Position numbers and translations under genes: made by a program
In this document: one piece after another, positions 15,825 to 23,629 of the stretch
Position numbering within the stretch: the first letter of the stretch is position 1
Layout: the number at the start of each line of letters is the position of its first letter
Notes under the pieces: generated by a model
Told to the model about the DNA's origin: nothing
Seen by the model: the letters and a program-made list of their open reading frames with translations, nothing else
Database searches by the model: none
Assembly (NCBI GenBank): GCA_007134845.1
Contig: SLKA01000116.1
Coordinates: forward strand, 1-34,002
Length of the DNA: 34,002 nt
DNA from: Balneolales bacterium
GTDB taxonomy: Bacteria; Bacteroidota; Rhodothermia; Balneolales; Natronogracilivirgulaceae
Reading direction: 5' to 3'

Positions 15825-17315
15825 ATGTTCCGATTTGTAAGAGATTCGATGGTCTTGCTGCTTGTGGTACTGACAGCAGGATCCTGCACCATCCAGAAAA
15901 ACCCGGTCACGGGAAAATCACGACTACTGGCCTACAGCTGGAGTCAGGAAGTTCAAATCGGCCAGGAAGTTGACCAGGAGCTGACGGCCCAGTTCGGGTT
16001 GTATGATGACGAACGGGTTTCGGAATACGTGAACGATGTCAGTGGAGTGATCCTGGCAAAAAGCCACATGCGCAGAGATGACACCGACCGTCAGTTCCGG
16101 GAAACCGAGTTTTTCTTCCGTGTGCTCGACAGTCCCGTCGTCAACGCTTTCGCTTTGCCCGGCGGTTATGTGTACGTGACGCGCGGACTCCTGGTGCATC
16201 TGAATAACGAGGCGCAGCTGGCAGTGGTGATCGGTCACGAGATCGGTCATGTCGCTGCCCGGCATGCCTCTCAGCGGGCCTTCCGTCAGACGCTCGGGCA
16301 GATTGCCGTTATCGGCGGGGCGGTGCTCGGGCAGGAGCTGCTGGGTCTGCCGGGGGAGAGCATACTGAATCTGAGCAGTCAGGCAGCCCAGCTCATTTTT
16401 CTGAGTTACAGCCGTGATGCCGAACGCGAGTCAGACCGCCTTGGTGTGGAATACGCCGCAATGGCCGGCTATGCGGCCGAAGAAGGCGCGGCATTTTTTA
16501 CCAGCCTGAAGCGGATGTCGGCGCAATCCGGACAAAGCATACCGACGATGCTCTCCAGTCACCCTGATCCGGGGGAACGTGAAAAAGCCATCCCGAAAAT
16601 GGCAGAGGAGTGGGCCAGGGAAGGCTACGAGCAGACCATCCGCAATGAAGATTCCTATTTCGCGATGATCGACGGCATGACGTACGGCGAAAATCCCAGA
16701 GAGGGTTTTGTGGATAACGGACAGTTTGTGCACCCAGAGCTGGCCTTCCGTTTTCCGGTACCTGACAGGTGGCAGCTGATCAATCAGCGCAATGAGGTGA
16801 TTCTTCTGAGCGACTCGCAGGATGCGGTTATGATCTTCCGCATTGACGGATCGTCGGCTACCGCCCGTGAGTCCGTCCAGAGCTTTATCGGGCAGGAGGG
16901 CATCACCGTTAACAGTCAGTCGGAAACCCGGAGCGGTGAGCAGTACACGGCATACCAGGCGGATGTGACCATCCAGCAAAGAGAGGGGAATCTCAGGGCG
17001 CTGATCTATGCCGTTGAGTACGACAATCGAATCTACCGATTCATTAACTACACCCTGGTGACATCGTGGGATACCCACGTTTCCGCTTTCTCAAGCGTGC
17101 CGGAACAGTTCAACAGGCTCACCGACCGCAGTATCCTGCGTATTCAGCCGGTGCGGCTTAATCTGGTTGCAGCTCCGAGGGCGGACCGGTTTCAGAATCT
17201 GCTGCCATCCACGCTTCCCATGAACATCACTCCGGAGGAGGTTGCGATTGTGAATCAGGTGGAACTCGATGAGCAGATCCCCGCCGGCAGAATGCTGAAA
17301 ATACCGGCCCAGTAG
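15825..17315 (+). CDS. M48-family metalloprotease, lipoprotein
   Basis: The 496-residue protein starts at the ATG at 15825, giving a clean lipoprotein signal with lipobox AGSC (Cys21); an upstream in-frame ATG at 15714 lies in the tandem repeat and is rejected. The M48 (BepA/LoiP-like) zinc protease domain spans about 35-270, with HEIGH at 138-142 (His138 and His142 zinc ligands, Glu139 catalytic) and Glu202 of RDAERESD as third ligand. A middle domain (about 300-430) follows, then a C-terminal LysM-like tail (about 455-496, ending IPAGRMLKIPAQ) seen in related periplasmic M48 proteins. It probably degrades or quality-controls envelope proteins from the periplasmic face. It converges on the thiolase gene with a 63-bp gap and no obvious terminator. 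Confidence 0.92.
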   Translation: MFRFVRDSMVLLLVVLTAGSCTIQKNPVTGKSRLLAYSWSQEVQIGQEVDQELTAQFGLYDDERVSEYVNDVSGVILAKSHMRRDDTDRQFRETEFFFRVLDSPVVNAFALPGGYVYVTRGLLVHLNNEAQLAVVIGHEIGHVAARHASQRAFRQTLGQIAVIGGAVLGQELLGLPGESILNLSSQAAQLIFLSYSRDAERESDRLGVEYAAMAGYAAEEGAAFFTSLKRMSAQSGQSIPTMLSSHPDPGEREKAIPKMAEEWAREGYEQTIRNEDSYFAMIDGMTYGENPREGFVDNGQFVHPELAFRFPVPDRWQLINQRNEVILLSDSQDAVMIFRIDGSSATARESVQSFIGQEGITVNSQSETRSGEQYTAYQADVTIQQREGNLRALIYAVEYDNRIYRFINYTLVTSWDTHVSAFSSVPEQFNRLTDRSILRIQPVRLNLVAAPRADRFQNLLPSTLPMNITPEEVAIVNQVELDEQIPAGRMLKIPAQ

Positions 17316-17378
17316 CAGGCGGTCGACAACTGCTGTTCTGTGCGATTGTGGATCCTCCGCAACCAGTCAGAAAACAGG

Positions 17379-18581
17379 TCAGACTTTTTCCATCACCACG
17401 GATATGCCCTGGCCGACACCGATGCACATGGTGCACAGGGCCTTCTTCGCATCCGTGCGCTGCAGCTGCCAGAATGCGGTGGTGACGATGCGTGCGCCGC
17501 TCGCGCCGAGCGGGTGGCCCAGTGCAATGGCACCGCCCAGCGGGTTGATTCTCGGATCGTGATCTTCGAGCCCGAGTTCGCGTATACATCCAAGTGCCTG
17601 AGCAGCAAAAGCCTCGTTCAATTCGATGATGTCGAACGAGTCGAGGGTGAGGTTCAGGCGCGGCAGCAGCTTGTTCGTGGCCGGCACCGGACCCATGCCC
17701 ATCACGCGCGGCAGCACACCCGCCGTTGCCATACCCAGAATCCGGGCTCTGGGTGTCAGTTTGTGCTTTTTAACCGCATCTGCCGAGGCGAGTATGACGG
17801 CCGCAGCACCGTCATTGACACCGGAGGCGTTCCCGGCCGTAACAGACCCGTTCTTGCGTGAAACCGGCCGGAGCGTCGAGAGTTTTTCGACCGAGCTGAG
17901 CCGGGGATGCTCATCGGTATCCACAACGACCGGATCACCCTTGCGCTGCGGAATGACAACGGGCACAATTTCTTCCGCCAGATATCCTTTTTTTTGCGCC
18001 TCTGCTGCCTTCTCCTGACTCCAGTGAGCGAATATGTCCTGATCCTCCCGGCTGATGTTAAAATCGGCGGCGATGTTCTCTGCGGTCTCGATCAGTGGCT
18101 CCGTACCGTACATTTCATCCATTTTTTTGTTGATAAAGCGCCACCCGATCGTGCTGTCGTACATGCTCACCGACCTGGAAAAAGCTTCGGCCGATTTATC
18201 CATCACAAACGGGGCCCGTGACATGCTCTCCACACCACCGGCGACGATGAGATCGGCCTCGCCGGCCCGGATTATGCGCGCGGCATTGCCGATGGCATCC
18301 ATCCCGGATCCGCATAGCCGGTTGACGGTCATGCCGGGGATCGTCTCGGACAATCCCGCCAGCAGAAGCGACATTCGGGCAACATTGCGGTTATCCTCTC
18401 CGGCCTGGTTGGCGCAGCCCAGAATCACATCATCCACTTCAAGCCAGTTTACATCCGGGTTGCGCTCCACCAGTTTGCGGATCGGCATGGCACCCAGGTC
18501 ATCGGGACGGACTTGCGAAAGGCTGCCGCCGTAGCGTCCGACGGGTGTTCGTATGGCATCACAAATAAAAACTTCTCTCAT
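17379..18581 (-). CDS. pcaF: thiolase of the 3-oxoadipyl-CoA (PcaF) type
   Basis: The enzyme cleaves a 3-oxoacyl-CoA with CoA to acetyl-CoA and a shortened acyl-CoA. At 400 residues it matches the PcaF length, and the start [20 protein letters not shown], the motif [15 protein letters not shown] and the end [10 protein letters not shown] are very like 3-oxoadipyl-CoA thiolases as I recall them. Catalytic residues are Cys90 ([10 protein letters not shown]), His356 ([10 protein letters not shown]) and Cys386. It is the last gene of the minus-strand operon, 80 bp after the aminotransferase. No pca ring-cleavage genes are present, so the upstream source of its substrate is probably the other operon genes rather than aromatics. 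Exact acyl specificity is inferred, and an acetyl-CoA acetyltransferase role cannot be excluded. Confidence 0.9.
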   Translation of the reverse strand: MREVFICDAIRTPVGRYGGSLSQVRPDDLGAMPIRKLVERNPDVNWLEVDDVILGCANQAGEDNRNVARMSLLLAGLSETIPGMTVNRLCGSGMDAIGNAARIIRAGEADLIVAGGVESMSRAPFVMDKSAEAFSRSVSMYDSTIGWRFINKKMDEMYGTEPLIETAENIAADFNISREDQDIFAHWSQEKAAEAQKKGYLAEEIVPVVIPQRKGDPVVVDTDEHPRLSSVEKLSTLRPVSRKNGSVTAGNASGVNDGAAAVILASADAVKKHKLTPRARILGMATAGVLPRVMGMGPVPATNKLLPRLNLTLDSFDIIELNEAFAAQALGCIRELGLEDHDPRINPLGGAIALGHPLGASGARIVTTAFWQLQRTDAKKALCTMCIGVGQGISVVMEKV

Positions 18582-18661
18582 AGCGGTAACGTAATATCGG
18601 GTAAGGGGTTTAATGATGTCAGATGAGTATCATTCTAAAGTCCGGAGGCGTGCATGGTGCT

Positions 18662-20026
18662 TTAAGGTGTGTCCGGGGTTCCGTTTAGCGCATCCAGTTT
18701 CGGTTTGATGTGGCGGAATCCGTTCAGCATGGCCTGGCTCAGGCGGTCCACCTCGGTCTGAGTGATGGCGGTAGACAGCGTGCAGGTGCCGGTATTTATC
18801 ATCATAATATGCTGATGCACGTGCATGAAGTCCAGGAATTCCCTGAGGATGGCCGTTTCTTCTTTGGGCTGATACGCCTCGCGATATGTATTTGGCGCTT
18901 TGGAACGGAAATGGATGCGGAACATGGATCCGTCACCGGTAAGCGAGATAGGCACTTCGGCAACACGGGCCGCCTCTTCGATCTGCTCAATGGTGATCCG
19001 GGTAAGTGCGTTCAGGTTTTTCACGGTGTCCCGGTCGAACAGCTCCATGGCCAGACGTCCGGCGGTCATGGTAATCGGATTGGCGGAGAAGGTTCCGGAA
19101 TGGGGATAGAGGAGTTTGCTTTCGCGCGGGTCCAGCACCTTCATCACATCCTCCCGGCCTGCAAGGCCGCCCACAGGGAAACCGCCGCCGATGATTTTTC
19201 CGATGGATGTGAGATCCGGCTTCACCGAATAGCTTTCCTGGGCGCCGCCGTAGTTAACGCGCAGGGTGACCACCTCGTCGAATGCCAGCAGCGCTCCGTT
19301 GCGGCGTGTCCAGGCGTACAGCTCATCCACAAATTCATTTTCGGCTCGGAAGAGACCGATGCGATGGGCGACAGGATCAATGATGACGCAGGCGATCTGA
19401 TCGGCGTACTTGTCGAGCAGAGCCAGGGTGCGCTTGGTGTCGTTGTACGGGAAGATAACCACGTTGTCCATGACGCCCTGCGGGGTGCCGTTGACCAGCG
19501 GGACCCGGTTGGGTTCGTCAATATCACCCCAGTTTGAGGGATTGGAAGTCTGACTGACCTCAGCGAAGTCGTATGTCCCGTGATAGGAGCCTTCGGCTTT
19601 GGCGATCATCTTCCGGCCGGTGAAGGCCCGTGCGGCTTTGATCAGAGCCATGACCGCTTCCGTGCCGGAATTGACAAAACGGATCCGTTCGAACGAGGGT
19701 ACCCTTTCGTGCAGCAGCTGCGCAAAAGCGACCTCGGACTCGGTGGCCATGGTGTAGGCGGTGCCGCGCATAAGCTGCTCCACGACGGCGCTGACGATGG
19801 CCGGGTGGGCGTGGCCGTGGATGAGCGAGGCCATGTTGTTGGCGAAGTCGATGTGCTCAACCCCGTCAATATCGGTCACATAGCATCCCGAAGCGTGGGA
19901 GACGTAGAAAGGATGCGGCCTGCGGAATACGGTGTTGCGGCTCACACCGCCAGTAATGACATCGCACGCCTGTTTGTAGATCTGTTCGCCGCTCCGTTTT
20001 TCTTTGATCGAGCCTGCTGCCAGCAT
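18662..20026 (-). CDS. class III PLP aminotransferase, glutamate-1-semialdehyde-aminomutase-like (possible beta-transaminase)
   Basis: The 454-residue protein belongs to fold-type I, class III aminotransferases and resembles the HemL subgroup (DVITGGVSRN, RFVNSGTEAVMALIKAARAFTG). NSGTEA (119-124) forms the phosphate cup, Asp250 in LLAFDEV contacts the PLP ring nitrogen, and Lys277 in TSIGKIIGGGFPVGG is the Schiff-base lysine. HemL-like relatives include beta-amino-acid and 3-aminoacyl-CoA transaminases, which bind the substrate with the amino group at C3. Lying between a CoA-transferase and a thiolase gene, downstream of an aminomutase, it most likely converts a 3-amino acid to a 3-oxo acid (inference). 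A heme-pathway role is unlikely in this context. The ATG at 20026 lies 66 bp after the CoA-transferase B gene. Confidence 0.85.
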   Translation of the reverse strand: MLAAGSIKEKRSGEQIYKQACDVITGGVSRNTVFRRPHPFYVSHASGCYVTDIDGVEHIDFANNMASLIHGHAHPAIVSAVVEQLMRGTAYTMATESEVAFAQLLHERVPSFERIRFVNSGTEAVMALIKAARAFTGRKMIAKAEGSYHGTYDFAEVSQTSNPSNWGDIDEPNRVPLVNGTPQGVMDNVVIFPYNDTKRTLALLDKYADQIACVIIDPVAHRIGLFRAENEFVDELYAWTRRNGALLAFDEVVTLRVNYGGAQESYSVKPDLTSIGKIIGGGFPVGGLAGREDVMKVLDPRESKLLYPHSGTFSANPITMTAGRLAMELFDRDTVKNLNALTRITIEQIEEAARVAEVPISLTGDGSMFRIHFRSKAPNTYREAYQPKEETAILREFLDFMHVHQHIMMINTGTCTLSTAITQTEVDRLSQAMLNGFRHIKPKLDALNGTPDTP

Positions 20027-20092
20027 ATCCGTAATGATTTTAGGGTGTTCCGCGGACCGGTGAGCGTCCGCGGGAGGAATGGGGGAAATAAT

Positions 20093-20752
20093 TCAGGAAT
20101 ACTGATTGAGTTTTGCCTCCGTACGCTCCTGCACATAATCAAAGGTGACACCGGGCGCAAGTTCCCTGATGAAAAGGCCCTTGTCGGTGACATCAATGAT
20201 GGCAAGATCGGTGTAAATGGTGTTCACCACGTTCTTTCCTGTCAGGGGATAGGTGCATTCCCTGACGATTTTCGGTTCGCCGGTTTTGGTTGTATGCCGG
20301 CTGATAACATATATTTTGATATCGCCTGCCACCAGATCCATGGCCCCGCCGACGGCAGGGATGGCGTCCGGCGCTCCGGTTGACCAGTTGGCCAGATCAC
20401 CCTCTTCGGAGATCTGAAGGGCGCCGAGCACGCAGATATCGATGTGATTGCCCCGGATCATCGTAAAACTGTCGGCATGATGAAAAAAGCAGGCACCGGG
20501 AATGGCGGTCACGCACTTCTTTCCGGCGTTGATCAGTTCGGGATCCTCTTTGCCGGGTTCGGGCACCGGGCCCATGCCCAGCAGGCCGTTTTCGGTATGG
20601 TAGATGACTTCCCTGCCTTCGGGGACATAATCGGCCACCAGTTCCGGCATGCCTATACCCAGGTTCACGTACGAGCCGTCGAGAATATCCAGGGCTGCCT
20701 TTTGAGCCATTTCACCTATACTCCAGCCTTTTTTCTCTTCATTGCCTACCAT
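20093..20752 (-). CDS. pcaJ: 3-oxoacid CoA-transferase subunit B (PcaJ-like)
   Basis: This is the 219-residue catalytic subunit of a two-component family I CoA-transferase, which moves CoA from a donor (succinyl-CoA in known PcaIJ) to a 3-oxo acid. Glu54 in HTENGLLGMGPVP is the residue that forms the glutamyl-CoA thioester. CFFHHADSFTMIRGNHID, DLANWSTG, IPAVGGAMDLV and ECTYPLTG follow the PcaJ/ScoB pattern closely. The start ATG overlaps the end of the subunit A gene (ATGGTAG) and has a strong AGGAGG five bases upstream, so expression should be translationally coupled one to one with subunit A. Ketone-body (acetoacetate) transferases are the main alternative identity. Confidence 0.9.
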   Translation of the reverse strand: MVGNEEKKGWSIGEMAQKAALDILDGSYVNLGIGMPELVADYVPEGREVIYHTENGLLGMGPVPEPGKEDPELINAGKKCVTAIPGACFFHHADSFTMIRGNHIDICVLGALQISEEGDLANWSTGAPDAIPAVGGAMDLVAGDIKIYVISRHTTKTGEPKIVRECTYPLTGKNVVNTIYTDLAIIDVTDKGLFIRELAPGVTFDYVQERTEAKLNQYS

Positions 20753-21459
20753 GGATACCTCCTGTCTTCAGCTACAAGTTTCGACTCTTCAGCGGGATTG
20801 GCCACTTCAACCACTTTATTCACAAAGATGCCGGGTGTGACAACGGTTTCGGGATCGATATCACCCAGCCCGACGATCTGTTTGGCCTGAACAATGGTGG
20901 TCTTTGCGGCCGTGCACATGATCGGTCCGAAATTCCGGGCGGTCTTGTTGTAGATCAGGTTGCCGTACCGGTCAGCCGCCTTGCACTTGACCAATGAAAA
21001 ATCGGCCTCAAGGGCATGCTGCATGACATAGGTTTTCCCGTTGAATTCACGCGTCTCCTTGCCTTCGGCCAGCGGAGTGCCGACAGAGGTAGGAGTGTAA
21101 AATGCGGGGATACCGGCGCCGCCGGAGCGGATTCGTTCCGCAAGGGTGCCCTGGGGCACGAGTTCCAGTTCAATTTCGCCATTTTTGTACAGTTCGGGGA
21201 ATACTTTGGAATTGGCGGTCCTGGGAAAGGAACAGATCATTTTGGCCACGCGGCGGTGGGCGATAAGCGCGGCGAGTCCGACATGACCACTGCCCGTGTT
21301 GTTGCTTATGACTGTCAGATCCTTTGCGCCCTGATCAATCAGAGCATGAATGAGTTCGATGGGACTTCCTGCTTCACCAAACCCGCTGATCATTACAACT
21401 GCACCATCAAAAATATCCTCAACTGCTTCAGCCGGTGATGCAAATATTTTATTAATCAT
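20746..21459 (-). CDS. pcaI: 3-oxoacid CoA-transferase subunit A (PcaI-like)
   Basis: The 237-residue subunit pairs with the following PcaJ-like protein. SGFGEAGSPIELIHAL near the N-terminus is the family CoA/glycine motif, and SNNTGSGHVGLAALI, SFPRTANS, VPQGTLAERIR, GTPLAEGKETREF, NFGPIMCTAAKTTIVQ and VTPGIF match 3-oxoadipate CoA-transferase subunit A as I recall it. It starts 31 bp after the KamA-family stop codon and overlaps the B subunit by 7 bp. The first-step substrate is inferred from neighbours to be a 3-oxo acid formed by the aminotransferase. An acetoacetate specificity remains possible. Confidence 0.9.
   Translation of the reverse strand: MINKIFASPAEAVEDIFDGAVVMISGFGEAGSPIELIHALIDQGAKDLTVISNNTGSGHVGLAALIAHRRVAKMICSFPRTANSKVFPELYKNGEIELELVPQGTLAERIRSGGAGIPAFYTPTSVGTPLAEGKETREFNGKTYVMQHALEADFSLVKCKAADRYGNLIYNKTARNFGPIMCTAAKTTIVQAKQIVGLGDIDPETVVTPGIFVNKVVEVANPAEESKLVAEDRRYPW
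20758..20763 (-). promoter_or_regulatory. strong Shine-Dalgarno for the CoA-transferase B subunit
   Basis: AGGAGG on the minus strand lies five bases (TATCC) ahead of the ATG at 20752 and within the last codons of the subunit A gene. It is one of the few strong ribosome-binding sites in the window; together with the ATGGTAG overlap it fixes the start and suggests coupled synthesis of the two subunits. Confidence 0.8.
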
Positions 21460-21490
21460 GTGTTATGGTTACATATTTTTTGTGAGGGGA

Positions 21491-23113
21491 TCAATGCTGT
21501 TCATCTATCTTTTTCTGAAGATTCTGCTCGAGGGTCTGCTCGATTTCGGCGAGCTCGTCTTCGTAGAAATATTTTTCCGTGTCGTACGGTTTCAATTTTT
21601 CAATAGTATTCTCTTTCTCGTCGTATTTGGCCAGGTACACGCGGTCCATCCAATCCATTTTTCTGCCCTCGTTGAACTTCAGCACAAACACTTTTTCGCC
21701 GTTGATGACGGCGGTGCCGATGAGGGAGACTTTTCCGGCCGATGAGGTCATGGTGATGTACCTGGACGGGCGGTTGATTGAAGGCAGCGTGCGGTAGACC
21801 TTGCTGAACACCTTGTCGATGTCGGCAAGCGGAGCCGAGAAGTAGTGGTGCTCGCCGGTCGGACGTGCGCAGTACATTGAGTGGAAACCGACGCCCAGCA
21901 TGCCGAGCGCGTTGCCAAGGTCGATCCAGTTCTGTGCCGAACGGTCCACATCCACCGAACCGTCCACTTTTTTGAAGAGGCTGATGTGGTTCATAATCGG
22001 ACTCTGGCTGCGGATGGTGACTCCGTGTGCCTTGAGTCGCCGGATGGCAGCGATGGTAGAGGGGTTGAGCACTTCGCGCGGAGTGGAGAAGTGGGCCATC
22101 CAGACAACCTGGATGCCGTTGTCGTATAGCTTCTGGAAGAGCTCCAGGAACCGGTTGTAGTCGTTGCTCAGGACCATTTCGGGATGGAAAGTGAGCGCAC
22201 GGGAGCCAAGCCGGAGCGTTTTGATGTGCATCAGGCTATCGTCCTCGATGAACGGTGTGACGTACTCTTCCAGCCGCTGGTAGGGGATGTGGCCGGCATC
22301 GCCGCCGGTGATGAGCATATCAGAGACTTCGGGATGTTTTCTGAGGTAGCTGTGCACCTGGGCAATTTCTTCCTGGACAAACATGTCCTCATCGCCTCTG
22401 ACCTGGGCATGGCGGAAGCAGTAGGTGCAGAATGCAAAGCAGCTTTGCGTGGTTTTGTCGAAAATCAGCTGGCAGGGTGGATATTTATGCTGGCTGCCCT
22501 TGACGATCTCCAGTTCCCCCTCTTCGTTGGTATACCAGGGTTTGTTGAGCAGCTGCTTGCCGTCGTGCGGGTTGATCCGCGTCTGATGCTCCCGCACAAC
22601 CTGCTGCCGTTCTTCTTCGGTTTCGGCTTTGAGGTAGGCCTTCACCACATCCTCCCGGATCATTCCCGGCTGCGGGATCACGAGCTGGAACAGCGGGTCT
22701 TCATGCGGGTCGTTCCAGTTGATTTTGTTCAGCACGTGTTTGGTGGCAAGGAAGCGGTACACATCGATGAACAGCTCACGTTCCTTTATGTGGCCGATAT
22801 CGATGCCGTTTTTTTCCAGGATCTCAATGATCTCGCGAAACCCTTTCATTCCCGAGTAGTGCTGCTTGCCGGTAAACATGAATTCATCTGTTTCCAGAAT
22901 GCCTGAATGTTCGGGATAGCTGGAGTGGAGTCGGGTGAGAACGCCGGCAGGTAGCAGGTTTTCCTGTTCGATATTGGACCGGATGTCATCCGGATACAAA
23001 TAGCGATCCATGATCATGGCAATATCGGCCTTGTCGATGACGTGTTTGCCTTGTGAAGGTATGGCAGTCGGTCGGTCGCTTAGTACCAGGGTGTTTGCGT
23101 TTGATTCGGCCAT
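21491..23113 (-). CDS. KamA-family radical SAM aminomutase, substrate unknown
   Basis: Radical-SAM, PLP-dependent 2,3-aminomutases move an amino group from C2 to C3. The 540-residue protein carries the [4Fe-4S] motif CxxxCxxC (Cys225, Cys229, Cys232), a SAM-binding GGD (270-272), the family's RLGSRA (301-306) and a PLP lysine candidate, Lys461 in SSAGKVS. It is about 120 residues longer than clostridial lysine 2,3-aminomutase, with an extended N-terminus (1-110). Aligned by eye, the two aspartates that bind the substrate epsilon-amino group in that enzyme (Asp293, Asp330) correspond to Ala416 and Thr454, with Arg417 beside the first. So the substrate is probably not lysine. It is the first gene of the operon with the CoA-transferase, aminotransferase and thiolase. 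The start (MAESNANT) follows a good promoter candidate. Confidence 0.85.
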   Translation of the reverse strand: MAESNANTLVLSDRPTAIPSQGKHVIDKADIAMIMDRYLYPDDIRSNIEQENLLPAGVLTRLHSSYPEHSGILETDEFMFTGKQHYSGMKGFREIIEILEKNGIDIGHIKERELFIDVYRFLATKHVLNKINWNDPHEDPLFQLVIPQPGMIREDVVKAYLKAETEEERQQVVREHQTRINPHDGKQLLNKPWYTNEEGELEIVKGSQHKYPPCQLIFDKTTQSCFAFCTYCFRHAQVRGDEDMFVQEEIAQVHSYLRKHPEVSDMLITGGDAGHIPYQRLEEYVTPFIEDDSLMHIKTLRLGSRALTFHPEMVLSNDYNRFLELFQKLYDNGIQVVWMAHFSTPREVLNPSTIAAIRRLKAHGVTIRSQSPIMNHISLFKKVDGSVDVDRSAQNWIDLGNALGMLGVGFHSMYCARPTGEHHYFSAPLADIDKVFSKVYRTLPSINRPSRYITMTSSAGKVSLIGTAVINGEKVFVLKFNEGRKMDWMDRVYLAKYDEKENTIEKLKPYDTEKYFYEDELAEIEQTLEQNLQKKIDEQH

Positions 23114-23142
23114 GGCTGTTACCGGATTTTGGATAGGTTGTT

Positions 23143-23171
23143 CTTATAAACAGGATAGTCCTGAATGTAAA
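23143..23171 (-). promoter_or_regulatory. candidate promoter of the aminomutase operon, with spacer palindrome
   Basis: On the minus strand TTTACA (23171-23166) and TATAAG (23148-23143) are separated by exactly 17 bp, a near-canonical -35/-10 pair; transcription would begin near 23136, about 22 nt before the ATG. The spacer contains a perfect inverted repeat, cagga-cta-tcctg (23151-23163), where a repressor could occlude polymerase. Bacteroidota promoters often differ from this consensus, so the call is tentative. Confidence 0.45.
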
Positions 23172-23181
23172 TATATTATGA

Positions 23182-23197
23182 AAAAAAGCGCTTTTTT
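23182..23197. other. 16-bp perfect palindrome aaaaaagcgctttttt
   Basis: This perfectly self-complementary sequence lies directly upstream of the candidate promoter for the aminomutase operon. It has no loop, so it is more likely a protein-binding or bent-DNA site (an A-tract UP-like element) than a terminator, although the T-run would also suit a weak bidirectional terminator. Confidence 0.35.
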
Positions 23198-23467
23198 GGA
23201 TTTATTTTACGGATTTATCGGGTGATCGGTTCCCACAGTACCGTAACGTGCCGGATAGGAAAAACGGGCGCAGCATGGAATAATAATTGCACCGGTGCTT
23301 TTCGGTATCACTTTGGGGTCCCGTAAAGAAGAGATCATCCCTGTAATTGTAATAACATGTCAATAATCACAAAATGTAATCAATTCGAAATATAGTTAAG
23401 CGCAAGTTCAAAGGAAATTAAAAAATTTCAAATGAACGAGGATTTTATTGGGATGATGAAAGCTGTG
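23198..23467. other. intergenic stretch with an imperfect stem-loop
   Basis: No gene is seen. Positions 23406-23437 form an imperfect stem-loop: gttcaaaggaaatt pairs with aatttcaaatgaac (three mismatches) around AAAA. It lies downstream of the beta-barrel gene at 23619 on the minus strand, beyond the 18-bp array, and could be its weak AT-rich terminator. The rest is unremarkable. Confidence 0.3.
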
Positions 23468-23629
23468 GTCGGGGGTCAGTAAGACGTTCGGGTTAAAAAA
23501 TAGTCGGGGTTCAAAAAGTGGGCAGGGGTCAGAATGATGTCCGGGTTCGGAATGACATCGGGGTTCGGAATGACATCGGGGTTCAGAATGTCGTCGGGGT
23601 TCAGAAAGTGGGTAGGGATCAGAAAGTCC
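23468..23629. repeat. 18-bp tandem repeat, nine units, overlapping a gene's 3' end
   Basis: Nine contiguous units of exactly 18 bp, consensus tcggggttcagaatgaca, run from 23468 to 23629. Units at 23540-23593 are best conserved, the outer ones diverged. The last unit (23612-23629) covers the stop and final codons of the beta-barrel gene. Because 18 is divisible by three, the array stays open in one minus-strand frame as a 6-residue repeat (SEPRCH-like), but that frame is not the frame of the gene. Confidence 0.9.

Noticed and set aside
18662-20026. Annotation as hemL (glutamate-1-semialdehyde 2,1-aminomutase)
   Set aside because: The sequence resembles the subgroup, but it sits in an operon with an aminomutase, CoA-transferase and thiolase and no heme genes.
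17379-21459. Aromatic beta-ketoadipate pathway
   Set aside because: Only the last steps (PcaI, PcaJ, PcaF-like) are present; no ring-cleavage, cycloisomerase or lactonase genes are seen, and aminomutase and aminotransferase genes occupy the operon instead.
21491-23113. Plain lysine 2,3-aminomutase (kamA)
   Set aside because: The fold motifs are right, but both substrate aspartates appear substituted and the protein is about 120 residues longer, so substrate identity should not be assumed.
23182-23197. Strong rho-independent terminator
   Set aside because: The palindrome has no loop and only two G-C pairs per arm, and it lies upstream rather than downstream of the adjacent operon.
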